The notes beneath the pieces were generated by a model. That model searched no databases. It was not told the DNA's origin and saw only the letters and a program-made list of their open reading frames with translations. From contig CAZCSL010000003.1 in the NCBI GenBank assembly GCA_964501415.1, positions 62,001 to 126,000 of the forward strand: 64,000 nt of DNA, written 5' to 3'. Origin of the DNA: B1SED10-225 sp964501415 (GTDB lineage Bacteria; Bacillota_I; Bacilli_A; Izemoplasmatales; Izemoplasmataceae). A program made the translations under genes and the position numbers. Positions 24,124 to 32,472 of this stretch are shown here, in pieces (position 1 is the first letter of the stretch; each line of letters opens with the position of its first letter).

Positions 24124-25488
24124 ATGTTTAAGAAATTGGATCAGTTTGATTTATCTCAAGAAACAAAACAGCTCATTGTATCAAATGATGTGGCTAATGA
24201 GGTTGTCAAAGATCTTGTGACAACCTTGGGCATTGCACAAGAAGATTTGAAGGAAGAAGCCTTTAAAACAGTAGATACACTGAACAAACTCAAAACACCA
24301 AAAGTCACATTTTTGAACGAAACCAAGCTGGAAGATGAAGATAAGTATCTCAAAGTGTTTAAGGCTTTTGATAGTTTTAAAAGTGATGCCGTGTTACTAA
24401 TTGACACCTTTGCTAAGCAGAATCACCAATTATTAGCAGAAGCTATTGGCTACCAACTGTATACCTTTAGCGACTATAAAACCAAAAAAGAACCTCAAGG
24501 GGTATTGTTTTATACGGCTAAGGATTACACCAATTTCATTAAGGGAATTAAGGTATCTGAAGCCGTTAATTTTACGCGTGATTTAGTCAATAAGCCTTAT
24601 AATAAGCTCAATGCAGCTCAACTAGCAGAAATAGCACAATCCTTAGAAACTTATCCCAACATTAAAACGACCATTTTAGAAAAAGCCGATTGTGAAAAAC
24701 TTAATATGGGCGCGTTTCTTGGGGTTAACAAAGGTTCAAAAGATGCACCTAAACTGATTCATGTAGCCTATAAGGGCAATCCAGATAAAAAAGACAACAC
24801 GTTTTTGGTTGGAAAAGGAGTCATGTTTGATACCGGTGGCTATTCTTTAAAGGGTGTTCAATCTATGCCTACCATGAAAATGGATATGGGAGGCGCTGCA
24901 AGTGCCTTAGGCGCGATTAAAGCCATTGCATCATTAGGGTTAAAAGCCAACGTTAGTGTGGTAGTGGCTGCTACGGACAACCGTATTGGCGATGATGCGA
25001 TCTTACCAGATGATGTGTTAACTAGTGCGAGTGGTCAAACGATTGAAATTATCTCAACCGATGCGGAAGGTAGATTAACCTTAGCGGATGCTCTTTGGTA
25101 CGCACAAAAAGAAGGAGCAACTAGCATCATTGATTTAGCAACACTAACTGGGGCGGTAGTTTCAGCGCTCGGCGACCAATATGTTGGCGCGTTTACAAAC
25201 AATCCGGATTTTTATCAGCATTTCGAACAAGTGGTTAAAGAAAAAAGGGAGTATGTTTGGCGCTTACCCATAGGTCGTAACCATCGCAAGGCTATTGAAA
25301 GCAAGGTAGCGGATATGAAAAATAGCGGTGGTCGTTTAGGCGGTGCTTCCATTGCGGGGGCCTTCTTGGAAAAATTCGTGTCTGAAGATATTCCATGGAT
25401 TCATTTAGATATTGCTGGTACAGCGTATAAAAACGACTCTGGTGCTACTGGTGTTATGGTGAAGTCATTAGCAAAACTATTTGAATAA
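24124..25488 (+). CDS. pepA: Leucyl aminopeptidase, M17 family
   Basis: Cytosolic two-metal aminopeptidase. 454 residues, slightly shorter than the ~500 of E. coli PepA. The catalytic C-terminal domain is complete: VGKGVMFDTGGYSLK, MKMDMGGAA, STDAEGRLTLADAL (metal ligands Asp and Glu) and LATLTGA, then GGRLGGASIAGAFLEKF near the end. The N-terminal domain (~1-140) is divergent. GGAGAG precedes ATG 24124. In the serS T-box transcription unit; ends at a bidirectional terminator. Confidence 0.92.
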   Translation: MFKKLDQFDLSQETKQLIVSNDVANEVVKDLVTTLGIAQEDLKEEAFKTVDTLNKLKTPKVTFLNETKLEDEDKYLKVFKAFDSFKSDAVLLIDTFAKQNHQLLAEAIGYQLYTFSDYKTKKEPQGVLFYTAKDYTNFIKGIKVSEAVNFTRDLVNKPYNKLNAAQLAEIAQSLETYPNIKTTILEKADCEKLNMGAFLGVNKGSKDAPKLIHVAYKGNPDKKDNTFLVGKGVMFDTGGYSLKGVQSMPTMKMDMGGAASALGAIKAIASLGLKANVSVVVAATDNRIGDDAILPDDVLTSASGQTIEIISTDAEGRLTLADALWYAQKEGATSIIDLATLTGAVVSALGDQYVGAFTNNPDFYQHFEQVVKEKREYVWRLPIGRNHRKAIESKVADMKNSGGRLGGASIAGAFLEKFVSEDIPWIHLDIAGTAYKNDSGATGVMVKSLAKLFE

Positions 25489-25492
25489 AAAA

Positions 25493-25520
25493 AATAAGCG
25501 ATTCGATTGAATCGCTTATT
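25493..25520. terminator. Bidirectional terminator between pepA and hit
   Basis: 12-bp perfect stem AATAAGCGATTC / GAATCGCTTATT, loop GATT, with an A run upstream and T-rich sequence downstream. The hit stop codon lies inside it. Confidence 0.85.
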
Positions 25521-25929
25521 TCATGGCTTTTTTGATGGATTCTTGAACGTCCTTATAATCGACATCTTGGTAGTCTTTTTGATGGTTAACCCATCCAATA
25601 GTAGTGTCATCGTCTTTATATCTAGGAATTAAGTGAACGTGAAAATGAAATACACTTTGTAAAGGTTTGTCATTGTTTTGTAGTAAATTTAAACCAATAG
25701 GATTAAAGCTTTTTTTCAATGCGTTGGCGATCAAAGGAATCTTGGTGAATACGTTTGTTGATGTGGTTGAATCCATTTCATACACATTTTCGACATGTTT
25801 TTTTGGAATCACTAAGGTATGGCCTTTTGTTGCTTGAGTAATATCCAAAAAAGCTAACACATCATCATCTTCATACACTTTGTAAGATGGAATCTCTCCT
25901 TTGATGATTTTGCAAAAAATACAATCCAT
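25516..25929 (-). CDS. hit: HIT-family nucleotide hydrolase
   Basis: Histidine-triad hydrolase acting on AMP-linked compounds, similar to Hint/HinT and Bacillus Hit. 137 residues. CIFC near the N-terminus may bind zinc, and the triad HFHVHLIPR is near residues 95-103. ATG 25929 with GGAGAGTG upstream, overlapping the end of the HAD phosphatase gene. The natural substrate cannot be read from sequence. Confidence 0.94.
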   Translation of the reverse strand: MDCIFCKIIKGEIPSYKVYEDDDVLAFLDITQATKGHTLVIPKKHVENVYEMDSTTSTNVFTKIPLIANALKKSFNPIGLNLLQNNDKPLQSVFHFHVHLIPRYKDDDTTIGWVNHQKDYQDVDYKDVQESIKKAMK

Positions 25930-25933
25930 AATA

Positions 25934-26593
25934 TCACTCTCCAGATTCTTTTTTGATAATATTAAAAATGTCTTGCATGTTTTTTAAGATGTAATCAGGG
26001 TTTTCCTGTTCAAGTGTTTTCCTCCCTTTGATGCTCCAAGCAACACCAGCGCTAAGAATGCCTGCTGCTTGCCCCGCTTGAATATCACCAGGGTTATCGC
26101 CAATCATAATGGCTTTTTCAACATTGTCGAAAGACTTTAAAGCTGCAATGACACTGTCTGGTTTGGGTTTGGGGTTTTTCACCATGTCCAAGGAAATAAA
26201 AGCATCAAAATAACGCATCAAATCAAAATGCTCCATACTTGGCATGGCAGAATCAGTAAATTTTGAAGTTACGATAGCCAAATTTAAACCCATGTCTTTT
26301 AGTTTTGATAAGGTTTCTTTTACGTTGGGATAAAGCTTGAAAAAATCGTGTTCGTGCTTTTTATAGTAGCTTAAATAGGCTTCCATCAAAGCATTTAGTT
26401 CTTGGGGGTCTGTAGTATAGAGTGCAAATATCTCTTTTAGCGGTGGACCAATGTGTTCAACGATGGTCTTAACATCAATTTTAAAGTGGGGTAATACCTT
26501 TTTAAATGCATGTTTATAACTTTTAATTATGATGTCATTGGTATCGATTAGCGTACCATCCAAATCGAACAAAATAGTGTTTAATGTTTGCAT
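25934..26593 (-). CDS. HAD-family phosphatase, PpaX/Gph-like
   Basis: 219 residues. HAD motif I FDLDGTLID at 9-17, motif II IVTSK, motif III lysines near KNPKPKP, motif IV GDNPGDIQAG. The alpha-helical cap between motifs I and II is of the pyrophosphatase PpaX / phosphoglycolate phosphatase type. Start ATG 26593 follows AGGTGAT; the upstream in-frame extension to 26668 has no ribosome-binding site and would cross the pta promoter. Exact substrate is unknown. Confidence 0.88.
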   Translation of the reverse strand: MQTLNTILFDLDGTLIDTNDIIIKSYKHAFKKVLPHFKIDVKTIVEHIGPPLKEIFALYTTDPQELNALMEAYLSYYKKHEHDFFKLYPNVKETLSKLKDMGLNLAIVTSKFTDSAMPSMEHFDLMRYFDAFISLDMVKNPKPKPDSVIAALKSFDNVEKAIMIGDNPGDIQAGQAAGILSAGVAWSIKGRKTLEQENPDYILKNMQDIFNIIKKESGE

Positions 26594-26646
26594 TTTATCA
26601 CCTATATTTATTCTAACATGTTTAATGAAAAAGGGCACGTTAGAGA

Positions 26647-26675
26647 TTGTAAAAACAAGCAATATCATCTATAAT
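26647..26675 (+). promoter_or_regulatory. Promoter of pta
   Basis: TTGTAA (26647-26652), 17-bp spacer, TATAAT (26670-26675), ending 23 bp before the pta ATG. Confidence 0.75.
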
Positions 26676-26698
26676 AGTAGACGAAAAGGAGCGATTAC

Positions 26699-27655
26699 AT
26701 GCCTAATATAATGGATGTATTAAAAACAAAAATCAAAGATCAAGACATTAAGATTGTATTCCCTGAAACTAAGGATCCGCGCATTATTGAAGCGGCGATC
26801 AAACTGGGTAAAGAAGGGATTCTAAAACCGGTTTTAATTGGAGATCCTGCTGAAATTGACGGTGATTTATCTAACTGTGAGGTTCATAATCCTAACCATA
26901 GTGAATTGTATAATGAGTTCGTACAAGCGCTAGTCGAAAGACGAAGCGGTAAATGCAGTTATGAACAAGCAGAAGAAATGGTTAAAAAACCGATTTATTT
27001 TGGTACGATGCTTGTGTATATGAAGTACGCATCAGGCTTAGTTGCTGGGGCGGCTCAATCTACCGCTGATACGGTTAGACCTGCTTTACAAATCATCAAA
27101 ACAAAACCAGGCATCTCAAAAACATTTGGGTATTTTCTAATGGTTAGAGAAGATGAGAAATATATAATGGCCGATTGTGCGATTAATCCGATGCCCAATA
27201 GTCACGACTTGGCGGAATTTGCGATAGAGTCGGCTAAAGCCGCTGCGATGTTTGATATCGACCCCAAAGTAGCTCTACTGTCTTTTTCAACCAATGGAAG
27301 TGCCGATACAGATGAAACACAAAAGGTTAGAAAAGCCGTCAAAATAGCCCATAAAAAAGCACCAGATTTAGCCATTGATGGCGAAATGCAGTTTGATACC
27401 GCATTCGTACCTAGTGTGGCAAAGAAGAAGTTTTCTGAATCTAAAGTGGCAGGATACGCCAACACCTTTATCTTTCCGGATTTAAATAGCGGAAATATCG
27501 GGTATAAAATGGTACAAAGGTTAGGCAATTTTGACGCGATGGGCCCTATCCTCGCAGGCTTGAACCAACCGGTTAATGACTTATCTAGAGGATGCAGTTC
27601 ACAAGACGTTTACAACACCGCAATCATTACTGCAGCTCAAAGTTTAATGACTTAA
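26699..27655 (+). CDS. pta: Phosphate acetyltransferase
   Basis: Interconverts acetyl-CoA and acetyl phosphate for acetate fermentation and ATP production. 318 residues, the size of single-domain Pta. Characteristic stretches: KIVFPETKDPRIIEAA, ASGLVAGAAQSTADTVRPALQ, CAINPMP, GEMQFDTAFVP, NTFIFPDLNSGNIGYK and LGNFDAMGPILAGL. AAAAGGAG precedes the ATG. Monocistronic between its promoter and terminator. Acetate kinase is not in this window. Confidence 0.96.
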   Translation: MPNIMDVLKTKIKDQDIKIVFPETKDPRIIEAAIKLGKEGILKPVLIGDPAEIDGDLSNCEVHNPNHSELYNEFVQALVERRSGKCSYEQAEEMVKKPIYFGTMLVYMKYASGLVAGAAQSTADTVRPALQIIKTKPGISKTFGYFLMVREDEKYIMADCAINPMPNSHDLAEFAIESAKAAAMFDIDPKVALLSFSTNGSADTDETQKVRKAVKIAHKKAPDLAIDGEMQFDTAFVPSVAKKKFSESKVAGYANTFIFPDLNSGNIGYKMVQRLGNFDAMGPILAGLNQPVNDLSRGCSSQDVYNTAIITAAQSLMT

Positions 27656-27683
27656 AGCTCAAATTATTTTGAGCTTTTTTCTT
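27654..27683 (+). terminator. Terminator after pta
   Basis: AAAGCTCAAA, loop TTAT, TTTGAGCTTT followed by more Ts. The stem starts within the pta stop codon. Confidence 0.88.
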
Positions 27684-27741
27684 TTCTCGATACGAATTAA
27701 GGCAAAATTTGCTACAATGGTGGTATAAAGAGGCGATTACA

Positions 27742-28668
27742 TTGAAAAAATATATCATGATTTATAACCCTAAAAGCGGGAAACAAACGTTTACGACTCA
27801 TTTGGATATGATAAACAAGCGCCTAAAAAAAGAGGGTTATATTGGGCATGCCATTGAAACAAAATATCATAAACACGCAATAAAGATCGCTCAAGACATT
27901 GAAAAAACACCCGTAGATTTATTGATTATAGCAGGTGGTGATGGGACGTTTAATGAATGTTTAAACGGATTAATGAAACATGGAAAAATACCAACCCTAG
28001 GGTATTTACCTGTCGGCACCTCTTGTGATATTGCCCATACACTGGGGATTCCTAGAAACATTCACAAAGCTTTAGATTTAGTGTTTAAGGGCAAGCACGT
28101 AATGATGGATATAATTAAATCCAATCATGGTTACTTTACGTATGTTGCCGCAACCGGTAGTTATGTCGATATCTCTTATCAAACCCCTAAAAAAATGAAA
28201 AAGAGATTGGGGTATATCGCCTATTTGTTATCGGGTATAAAAGCTTTTTTTACCGTCCCTAAAATGGCCTTAACAATCGATACGCCTACATATAAGAAAA
28301 AAGATACCTATACGCTTATTTTGTTAACGAATTCGCAAAAGATTGCTAGGCTTACACTGGTGGATAGACCCGTATTGGATGATGGAAAAATAGATTTAAT
28401 TACGTTTGCGTATATCCCGTTATTAAATAATTTTATGTACGCTGTTAAATTTCTCTTAAACCCAAAGAGCTTGATAGGTTTAAAACGAATCCAAGCCTCC
28501 AGTGGTGTGATCGATATGCAAGAGCCCTATCCCTGGTCGCAAGATGGAGAGGCACAAGGCAAAGGAAAACTTACTTTTGAAGTCATTCAAAAGAAATTAC
28601 CTATTGTAATTAATCCAAAAAGACAAAGATATTTTTTAAACCAAGATAAGCAGGAAATCAATGAGTAA
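27742..28668 (+). CDS. Diacylglycerol/lipid kinase family protein
   Basis: Phosphorylates a lipid such as diacylglycerol, allowing recycling into phospholipid. 308 residues. The catalytic signature GGDGTFNECLNGL is at ~68-80, followed by PVGTSCDIAHTLGIP where most relatives read GTxNDxA. YNPKSGK is at the N-terminus. Start is TTG 27742 behind AAGAGGCG; the upstream in-frame ATG has no ribosome-binding site. A TGCTACAAT extended -10 lies at 27710-27718. One of two such kinases here (see 43004-43870). Overlaps rnmV by 8 bp. Confidence 0.88.
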   Translation: MKKYIMIYNPKSGKQTFTTHLDMINKRLKKEGYIGHAIETKYHKHAIKIAQDIEKTPVDLLIIAGGDGTFNECLNGLMKHGKIPTLGYLPVGTSCDIAHTLGIPRNIHKALDLVFKGKHVMMDIIKSNHGYFTYVAATGSYVDISYQTPKKMKKRLGYIAYLLSGIKAFFTVPKMALTIDTPTYKKKDTYTLILLTNSQKIARLTLVDRPVLDDGKIDLITFAYIPLLNNFMYAVKFLLNPKSLIGLKRIQASSGVIDMQEPYPWSQDGEAQGKGKLTFEVIQKKLPIVINPKRQRYFLNQDKQEINE

Positions 28669-29200
28669 TTATATCAAAGAAGTCATTGTTGTAGAGGGAA
28701 ACCATGATAAAGCAAAGATACAATCAGTGTTTCCGAATGTGGATGTAATGATAACGAACGGCGCCGAAGTTTCACGTGAAACATTAGAATCTTTAGCGTA
28801 TCTATCAAAAGAACGCGGATTAATTCTAATGCTTGATCCGGATTATCCAGGGGAAAGAATTAGGCGTAAAATAAATGAATATATAGGTGAAACTAAACAT
28901 ATATTTCTACCAAAACATCAATGTATTGATGAAACAAGACGAAAAGTTGGAATTGAACACGCAAGTAAAGAAAACATATATAATGCGCTTATGTTTCACG
29001 TGAAACACGAACGAAAACATACTACTATTTTAAAGCAAGATTTATATGACCGAAATCTAATCGGGAACCACAATAGCAAACAGCTCAGAAGAAAACTAAC
29101 AGAAGCCTTTAGTATCGGTTATTGTAATGGTAAAACGCTACATAAAAAATTAAACATGTTTGCAATTGAGCTTACTGAAGTTGATGAGGTGTTAAAATGA
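28661..29200 (+). CDS. rnmV: Ribonuclease M5
   Basis: Matures the 5S rRNA precursor. 179 residues, TOPRIM domain at the N-terminus with E12 in VEGNHD and DPDYPG at 59-64, the metal-binding acidic triad. The C-terminal part binds the 5S/L18 substrate. Located directly upstream of rsmA, the standard Bacillota arrangement, with an ATGA overlap. Unusually, two parS-type palindromes are embedded in its coding sequence in different reading frames (28768-28783 and 28992-29007). Confidence 0.95.
   Translation: MSNYIKEVIVVEGNHDKAKIQSVFPNVDVMITNGAEVSRETLESLAYLSKERGLILMLDPDYPGERIRRKINEYIGETKHIFLPKHQCIDETRRKVGIEHASKENIYNALMFHVKHERKHTTILKQDLYDRNLIGNHNSKQLRRKLTEAFSIGYCNGKTLHKKLNMFAIELTEVDEVLK
28768..28783. 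other. parS: parS-like ParB binding site 1
   Basis: AGTTTCACGTGAAACA: 15 of 16 matches to the ParB-site consensus TGTTTCACGTGAAACA, including the whole 14-bp palindrome core. It encodes VSRET (residues 37-41) of RNase M5. Confidence 0.8.
28992..29007. other. parS: parS ParB binding site 2
   Basis: TGTTTCACGTGAAACA: perfect 16-bp palindrome and exact parS consensus, 224 bp after site 1 and about 15 kb from oriC. It encodes part of MFHVKH (residues 111-116), in a different frame from site 1. Confidence 0.88.
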
Positions 29201-30054
29201 AGACATCTACACATAACCGTACGTTGGAATTACTAAAAAAACACCAAATGCACACAAAGAAAAAATATGGTCAAAACTATTTGATTGATGACAATGTCAT
29301 CGATAAAATTGTATCTTTAAGTGAGATGAATCCCAAGGCTTTTATCGTTGAGGTAGGGCCAGGGCTTGGCAGTATAACCCAAGGTCTTCTAAAAGCTTCT
29401 TCAGGGGTCTTAGCGTATGAAATTGATGGAGATTTAATTACGCCATTAAAGGATTTATTTAAAGAAGAAAAGGACTTTCATTTGATTCATGATGATGTTT
29501 TAAATAGAGATTTGAATCGTGATATTGGTGATTACAACGACTTTGATGCACCAACTTGGGTGGTGGCTAACTTACCATATTACATTACCACACCAATCTT
29601 ATTTAAGTTTTTGGAAGAATCAGATAAGATATCCGGTTTGATTTTAATGACACAATATGAAGTGGCTAAACGATTAACGGCTCAAAAAAATACTAAAGAT
29701 TACAATGCACTTAGTGTCTTAATGCATTATCGTTGTGAAGCAGAATTTATGTTCAAAGTTTCTAAAAATGTTTTTATTCCTAAACCTAATGTGGATAGCG
29801 CCATCATTAAGCTGACGCTAAAAGCTAAGGATAAAGAGATAGATGAACCGTTCTTTTTTGACTTTGTTAAAGAAGCTTTCAGACAAAAGCGCAAAACGTT
29901 AGTCAATAATCTTAACCGTGCCTACTATATTGAAAAGCCAGTACTTACCGCATGGCTAAAATCACATGACTTGAATCATGATGTTAGGTCTGAAAGCTTA
30001 GATTTAGAAACCTTCAAACGGTTAAGTCAATCATTTAGGGATGAATTTTTTTAA
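29197..30054 (+). CDS. rsmA: 16S rRNA dimethyladenosine transferase
   Basis: SAM-dependent enzyme that dimethylates the two adjacent adenines near the 3' end of 16S rRNA (KsgA). 285 residues. KKKYGQNYLID, SAM motif EVGPGLGSIT, acidic residue in AYEID, and catalytic NLPYY followed by ITTPILFKFL. Ends in the helical C-terminal domain with FRQKRKTLVNNL. Its ATG overlaps the rnmV stop (ATGA). Confidence 0.97.
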   Translation: MKTSTHNRTLELLKKHQMHTKKKYGQNYLIDDNVIDKIVSLSEMNPKAFIVEVGPGLGSITQGLLKASSGVLAYEIDGDLITPLKDLFKEEKDFHLIHDDVLNRDLNRDIGDYNDFDAPTWVVANLPYYITTPILFKFLEESDKISGLILMTQYEVAKRLTAQKNTKDYNALSVLMHYRCEAEFMFKVSKNVFIPKPNVDSAIIKLTLKAKDKEIDEPFFFDFVKEAFRQKRKTLVNNLNRAYYIEKPVLTAWLKSHDLNHDVRSESLDLETFKRLSQSFRDEFF

Positions 30055-30081
30055 GCTTTACATTGAGTGAGGTGAAGGAAC

Positions 30082-30921
30082 ATGAAAGAAAAAGCCTACG
30101 GCAAGATTAATCTATTTTTGGATATTGTGGGTAAAAGGCTCGATAATTATCACAATTTAGAAATGATTATGGCTCCGATTGATATCTATGATGAGTTGGT
30201 GTTTAAAAAATCCAAACAACCAGGCATTCGTATTTCTTCTGATAAGGAAATTACAAAAAATCCAGAAGATAATTTGGTCTATCAAGTCATCGCCTATATG
30301 ATGGAGCAACACAATATCAATTCAGGTGTTGAGGTAACCATAACAAAGCACATCCCTATTGCAGCTGGGCTAGGTGGTGGTAGCGCGGATGCTGCTGCAG
30401 CCTTAAGGGCAATGAATCGCTTGTTTAAGTTGAAGTATAGTAAGGAAGCATTAAGCACCTTGGGAGAAAAATTCGGGTCCGATGTACCTTACTGTGTTCA
30501 TAATAAGCTTTGTATAGCTAGAGGTAAAGGCGAAGAATTGGTCTTTTTAGATAGAAAACTCAATCTGCCAGTGTTAATTATTTCACCTAATATTAAAGTA
30601 TCAACCAAGCAGGTTTTTGAAACGGTTAAAATGGATCAAGTGCAGCACCGCAAAATTACGGCGATGAGTAATGCGATTTATAATGCTAATTGTCCATTAG
30701 TAAAGCAAAATCTATACAACGCTTTAGAACCCTTTAGTTTTAAATTGTTTGAAACGATTAAAACGTTAAAGGATGAGTTGCTTGATTCAGGGGCTGAAGG
30801 GGTTTTAATGAGTGGAACAGGGCCTGCTTTGTTTGTGTTGGATCAAGACCAAGAAAAACTCAAACAATTACAATTGAAATATCGAGATAAGCACTATACG
30901 AAATTGACGAAAATCAAGTAA
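30082..30921 (+). CDS. ispE: 4-diphosphocytidyl-2-C-methyl-D-erythritol kinase
   Basis: GHMP-family kinase, an ATP-dependent step of the MEP route to isoprenoids. 279 residues. AYGKINLFLDI with the substrate lysine, the ATP-binding IPIAAGLGGGSADAAAALRAMN at ~93-114, GSDVPYC, and GAEGVLMSGTGPALF near the C-terminus. Behind rsmA as in Bacillus. Partners ispD and ispF are at 38986 and 39638. Confidence 0.97.
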   Translation: MKEKAYGKINLFLDIVGKRLDNYHNLEMIMAPIDIYDELVFKKSKQPGIRISSDKEITKNPEDNLVYQVIAYMMEQHNINSGVEVTITKHIPIAAGLGGGSADAAAALRAMNRLFKLKYSKEALSTLGEKFGSDVPYCVHNKLCIARGKGEELVFLDRKLNLPVLIISPNIKVSTKQVFETVKMDQVQHRKITAMSNAIYNANCPLVKQNLYNALEPFSFKLFETIKTLKDELLDSGAEGVLMSGTGPALFVLDQDQEKLKQLQLKYRDKHYTKLTKIK

Positions 30922-30946
30922 CAACGCGATGATTTAAATAATTTAT

Positions 30947-30975
30947 TTGAAATGGCTATAAGCATATGATATAAT
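30947..30975 (+). promoter_or_regulatory. Promoter of spoVG
   Basis: TTGAAA (30947-30952), 17-bp spacer, TATAAT (30970-30975) with TGA before it, an extended -10. Near consensus. Confidence 0.82.
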
Positions 30976-31019
30976 TCGTATATAAAATGCTAAACGATAC
31001 AGTATTGCGGGGTGGAACG

Positions 31020-31349
31020 ATGGAAATTACTGATGTTCGAGTCAAAAAACTCAATAGTGACAACCGTTTAAAAGCGATTGCGGCCATTACTATTGACGAT
31101 TGTTTTGTGGTACATGAATTACGTATAATCGATGGTAAAGATGGTTTGTTCGTGGCAATGCCTTCACGGAAGATGCCTAACGGGGAGTTTAAAGACGTAG
31201 CACATCCCATCAACCAAGAAACGAGAAATCGTATCGAATCCGTAGTGATTGAAGCCTATAACAATCTTGAAGATGAAACCGAACAAACAGAGCCATCTTC
31301 TTCAGAAGACGATGAGGAATCATCTTCTGAAGAGGAAGATGAAGCATAG
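31020..31349 (+). CDS. spoVG: Regulator SpoVG with acidic tail
   Basis: Small site-specific DNA/RNA-binding regulator, found also in bacteria that do not sporulate. 109 residues from ATG 31020 with GGGGTGG upstream. The conserved core EITDVRVKKLN...ITIDDCFVVHELRIIDGKDGLFVAMPSRKM spans ~2-80. The last ~25 residues are a Ser/Glu/Asp-only tail. Monocistronic between a strong promoter and a terminator; followed by prs. Confidence 0.95.
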   Translation: MEITDVRVKKLNSDNRLKAIAAITIDDCFVVHELRIIDGKDGLFVAMPSRKMPNGEFKDVAHPINQETRNRIESVVIEAYNNLEDETEQTEPSSSEDDEESSSEEEDEA

Positions 31350-31357
31350 AAAAAATT

Positions 31358-31385
31358 AAAATGCAACTTGTTAAAGTTGCATTTT
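31358..31385 (+). terminator. Terminator after spoVG
   Basis: AAAATGCAACTT, loop GTTA, AAGTTGCATTTT: 12-bp perfect stem followed by ATTTTG. Confidence 0.85.
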
Positions 31386-31442
31386 ATTTTGCTTTTATAT
31401 AAGTTATAATGAAACTATAAATTATTATTTCTGGAGGGAAAC

Positions 31443-32417
31443 ATGGCGACGCTAGAAGGTCAAAAAGTAAAGTTGTTTTCTTTAAGCGCTAATCGAAAGT
31501 TAGCTCAAGAAATTGCGGATTACACCAATATTCCACTATCGCACTGTGAAGTTAAACGTTTTGCAGATGGAGAGATTGGGTTGAATATCGAAGAGACTGT
31601 TCGTGGTCATCATGTATTTATCATTCAACCAACACATCCTCCAGTAAATGAAAATTTGATGGAACTATTAATCATGATTGATGCTGTAAAAAGAGCTAGT
31701 GCTAAAAGTGTTAATGTTGTTATGCCTTACTATGGCTATTCAAGACAAGATAGAAAAAGTGCTTCTAGACAGCCTATTTCTGCTAAATTAATCGCTAATC
31801 TGATTGAAAAAGCAGGGGCAACAAGGGTATTATCAATGGATCTTCATGCAGGACAAATTCAAGGCTTTTTCGATATTCCAATTGATAATTTCCGGGCCAT
31901 GCCGATACTTGTAGACTACTTCACTTCTTGCTTTAAAGAAGAGGAAGTTGTTATTGTCTCCCCAGATCATGGTGGGGCAGTAAGAGCAAGAAAGATGGGC
32001 GATGTTATGAATGCGCCGATTGCTATCATTGATAAAAGAAGACCTAAGGATAACGAAGTTGAAATGATGGGAATTGTCGGTGATGTTAAAGACAAAATTG
32101 CTATCATTATAGATGATTTAATCGATACGGCTGGCACAATCAGTGCAGCTTCACACGCTTTAAAGGCAGCTGGCGCTAAAGATGTTTATGCGGCGTGTAC
32201 CCATCCAATATTTTCTGGACCAGCTATAGAGCGTATTGAAAAAAGCGCAATAAAAAAAGTAGTATGCACGAATACAATAGAATTACCAGATGCAAAACAA
32301 AGCCCAAAAGTACACCAATTAAGCATCGCAAAGTTATTTGGTCAAGGCATCTTAAATATTGTAATGGACCGGCCATTAAGCGCTTTATTTGAACCAAAAG
32401 AGCCGGCTAAAAAATAA
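31443..32417 (+). CDS. prs: Ribose-phosphate pyrophosphokinase
   Basis: Makes PRPP from ribose-5-phosphate and ATP for nucleotide, His and Trp synthesis. 324 residues. DDLIDTAGTI PRPP-binding loop, YYGYSRQDRK, SMDLHAGQIQGFFDIPIDN and SPDHGGAVRARK are all present. GGAGGG precedes the ATG. A TATAAT at 31405-31410 directly after the spoVG terminator is the probable promoter. The order spoVG-prs matches Bacillus, except that glmU is missing between them. Confidence 0.97.
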   Translation: MATLEGQKVKLFSLSANRKLAQEIADYTNIPLSHCEVKRFADGEIGLNIEETVRGHHVFIIQPTHPPVNENLMELLIMIDAVKRASAKSVNVVMPYYGYSRQDRKSASRQPISAKLIANLIEKAGATRVLSMDLHAGQIQGFFDIPIDNFRAMPILVDYFTSCFKEEEVVIVSPDHGGAVRARKMGDVMNAPIAIIDKRRPKDNEVEMMGIVGDVKDKIAIIIDDLIDTAGTISAASHALKAAGAKDVYAACTHPIFSGPAIERIEKSAIKKVVCTNTIELPDAKQSPKVHQLSIAKLFGQGILNIVMDRPLSALFEPKEPAKK

Positions 32418-32423
32418 GAAAAG

Positions 32424-32454
32424 AACCATTCATTTTAAATGAATGGTTTTTTTA
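32424..32454 (+). terminator. Terminator after prs
   Basis: AACCATTCATT / AATGAATGGTT stem with a short T-rich loop, followed by seven or more Ts. Confidence 0.9.
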
Positions 32455-32472
32455 CGCTATTTATAATAGGCA

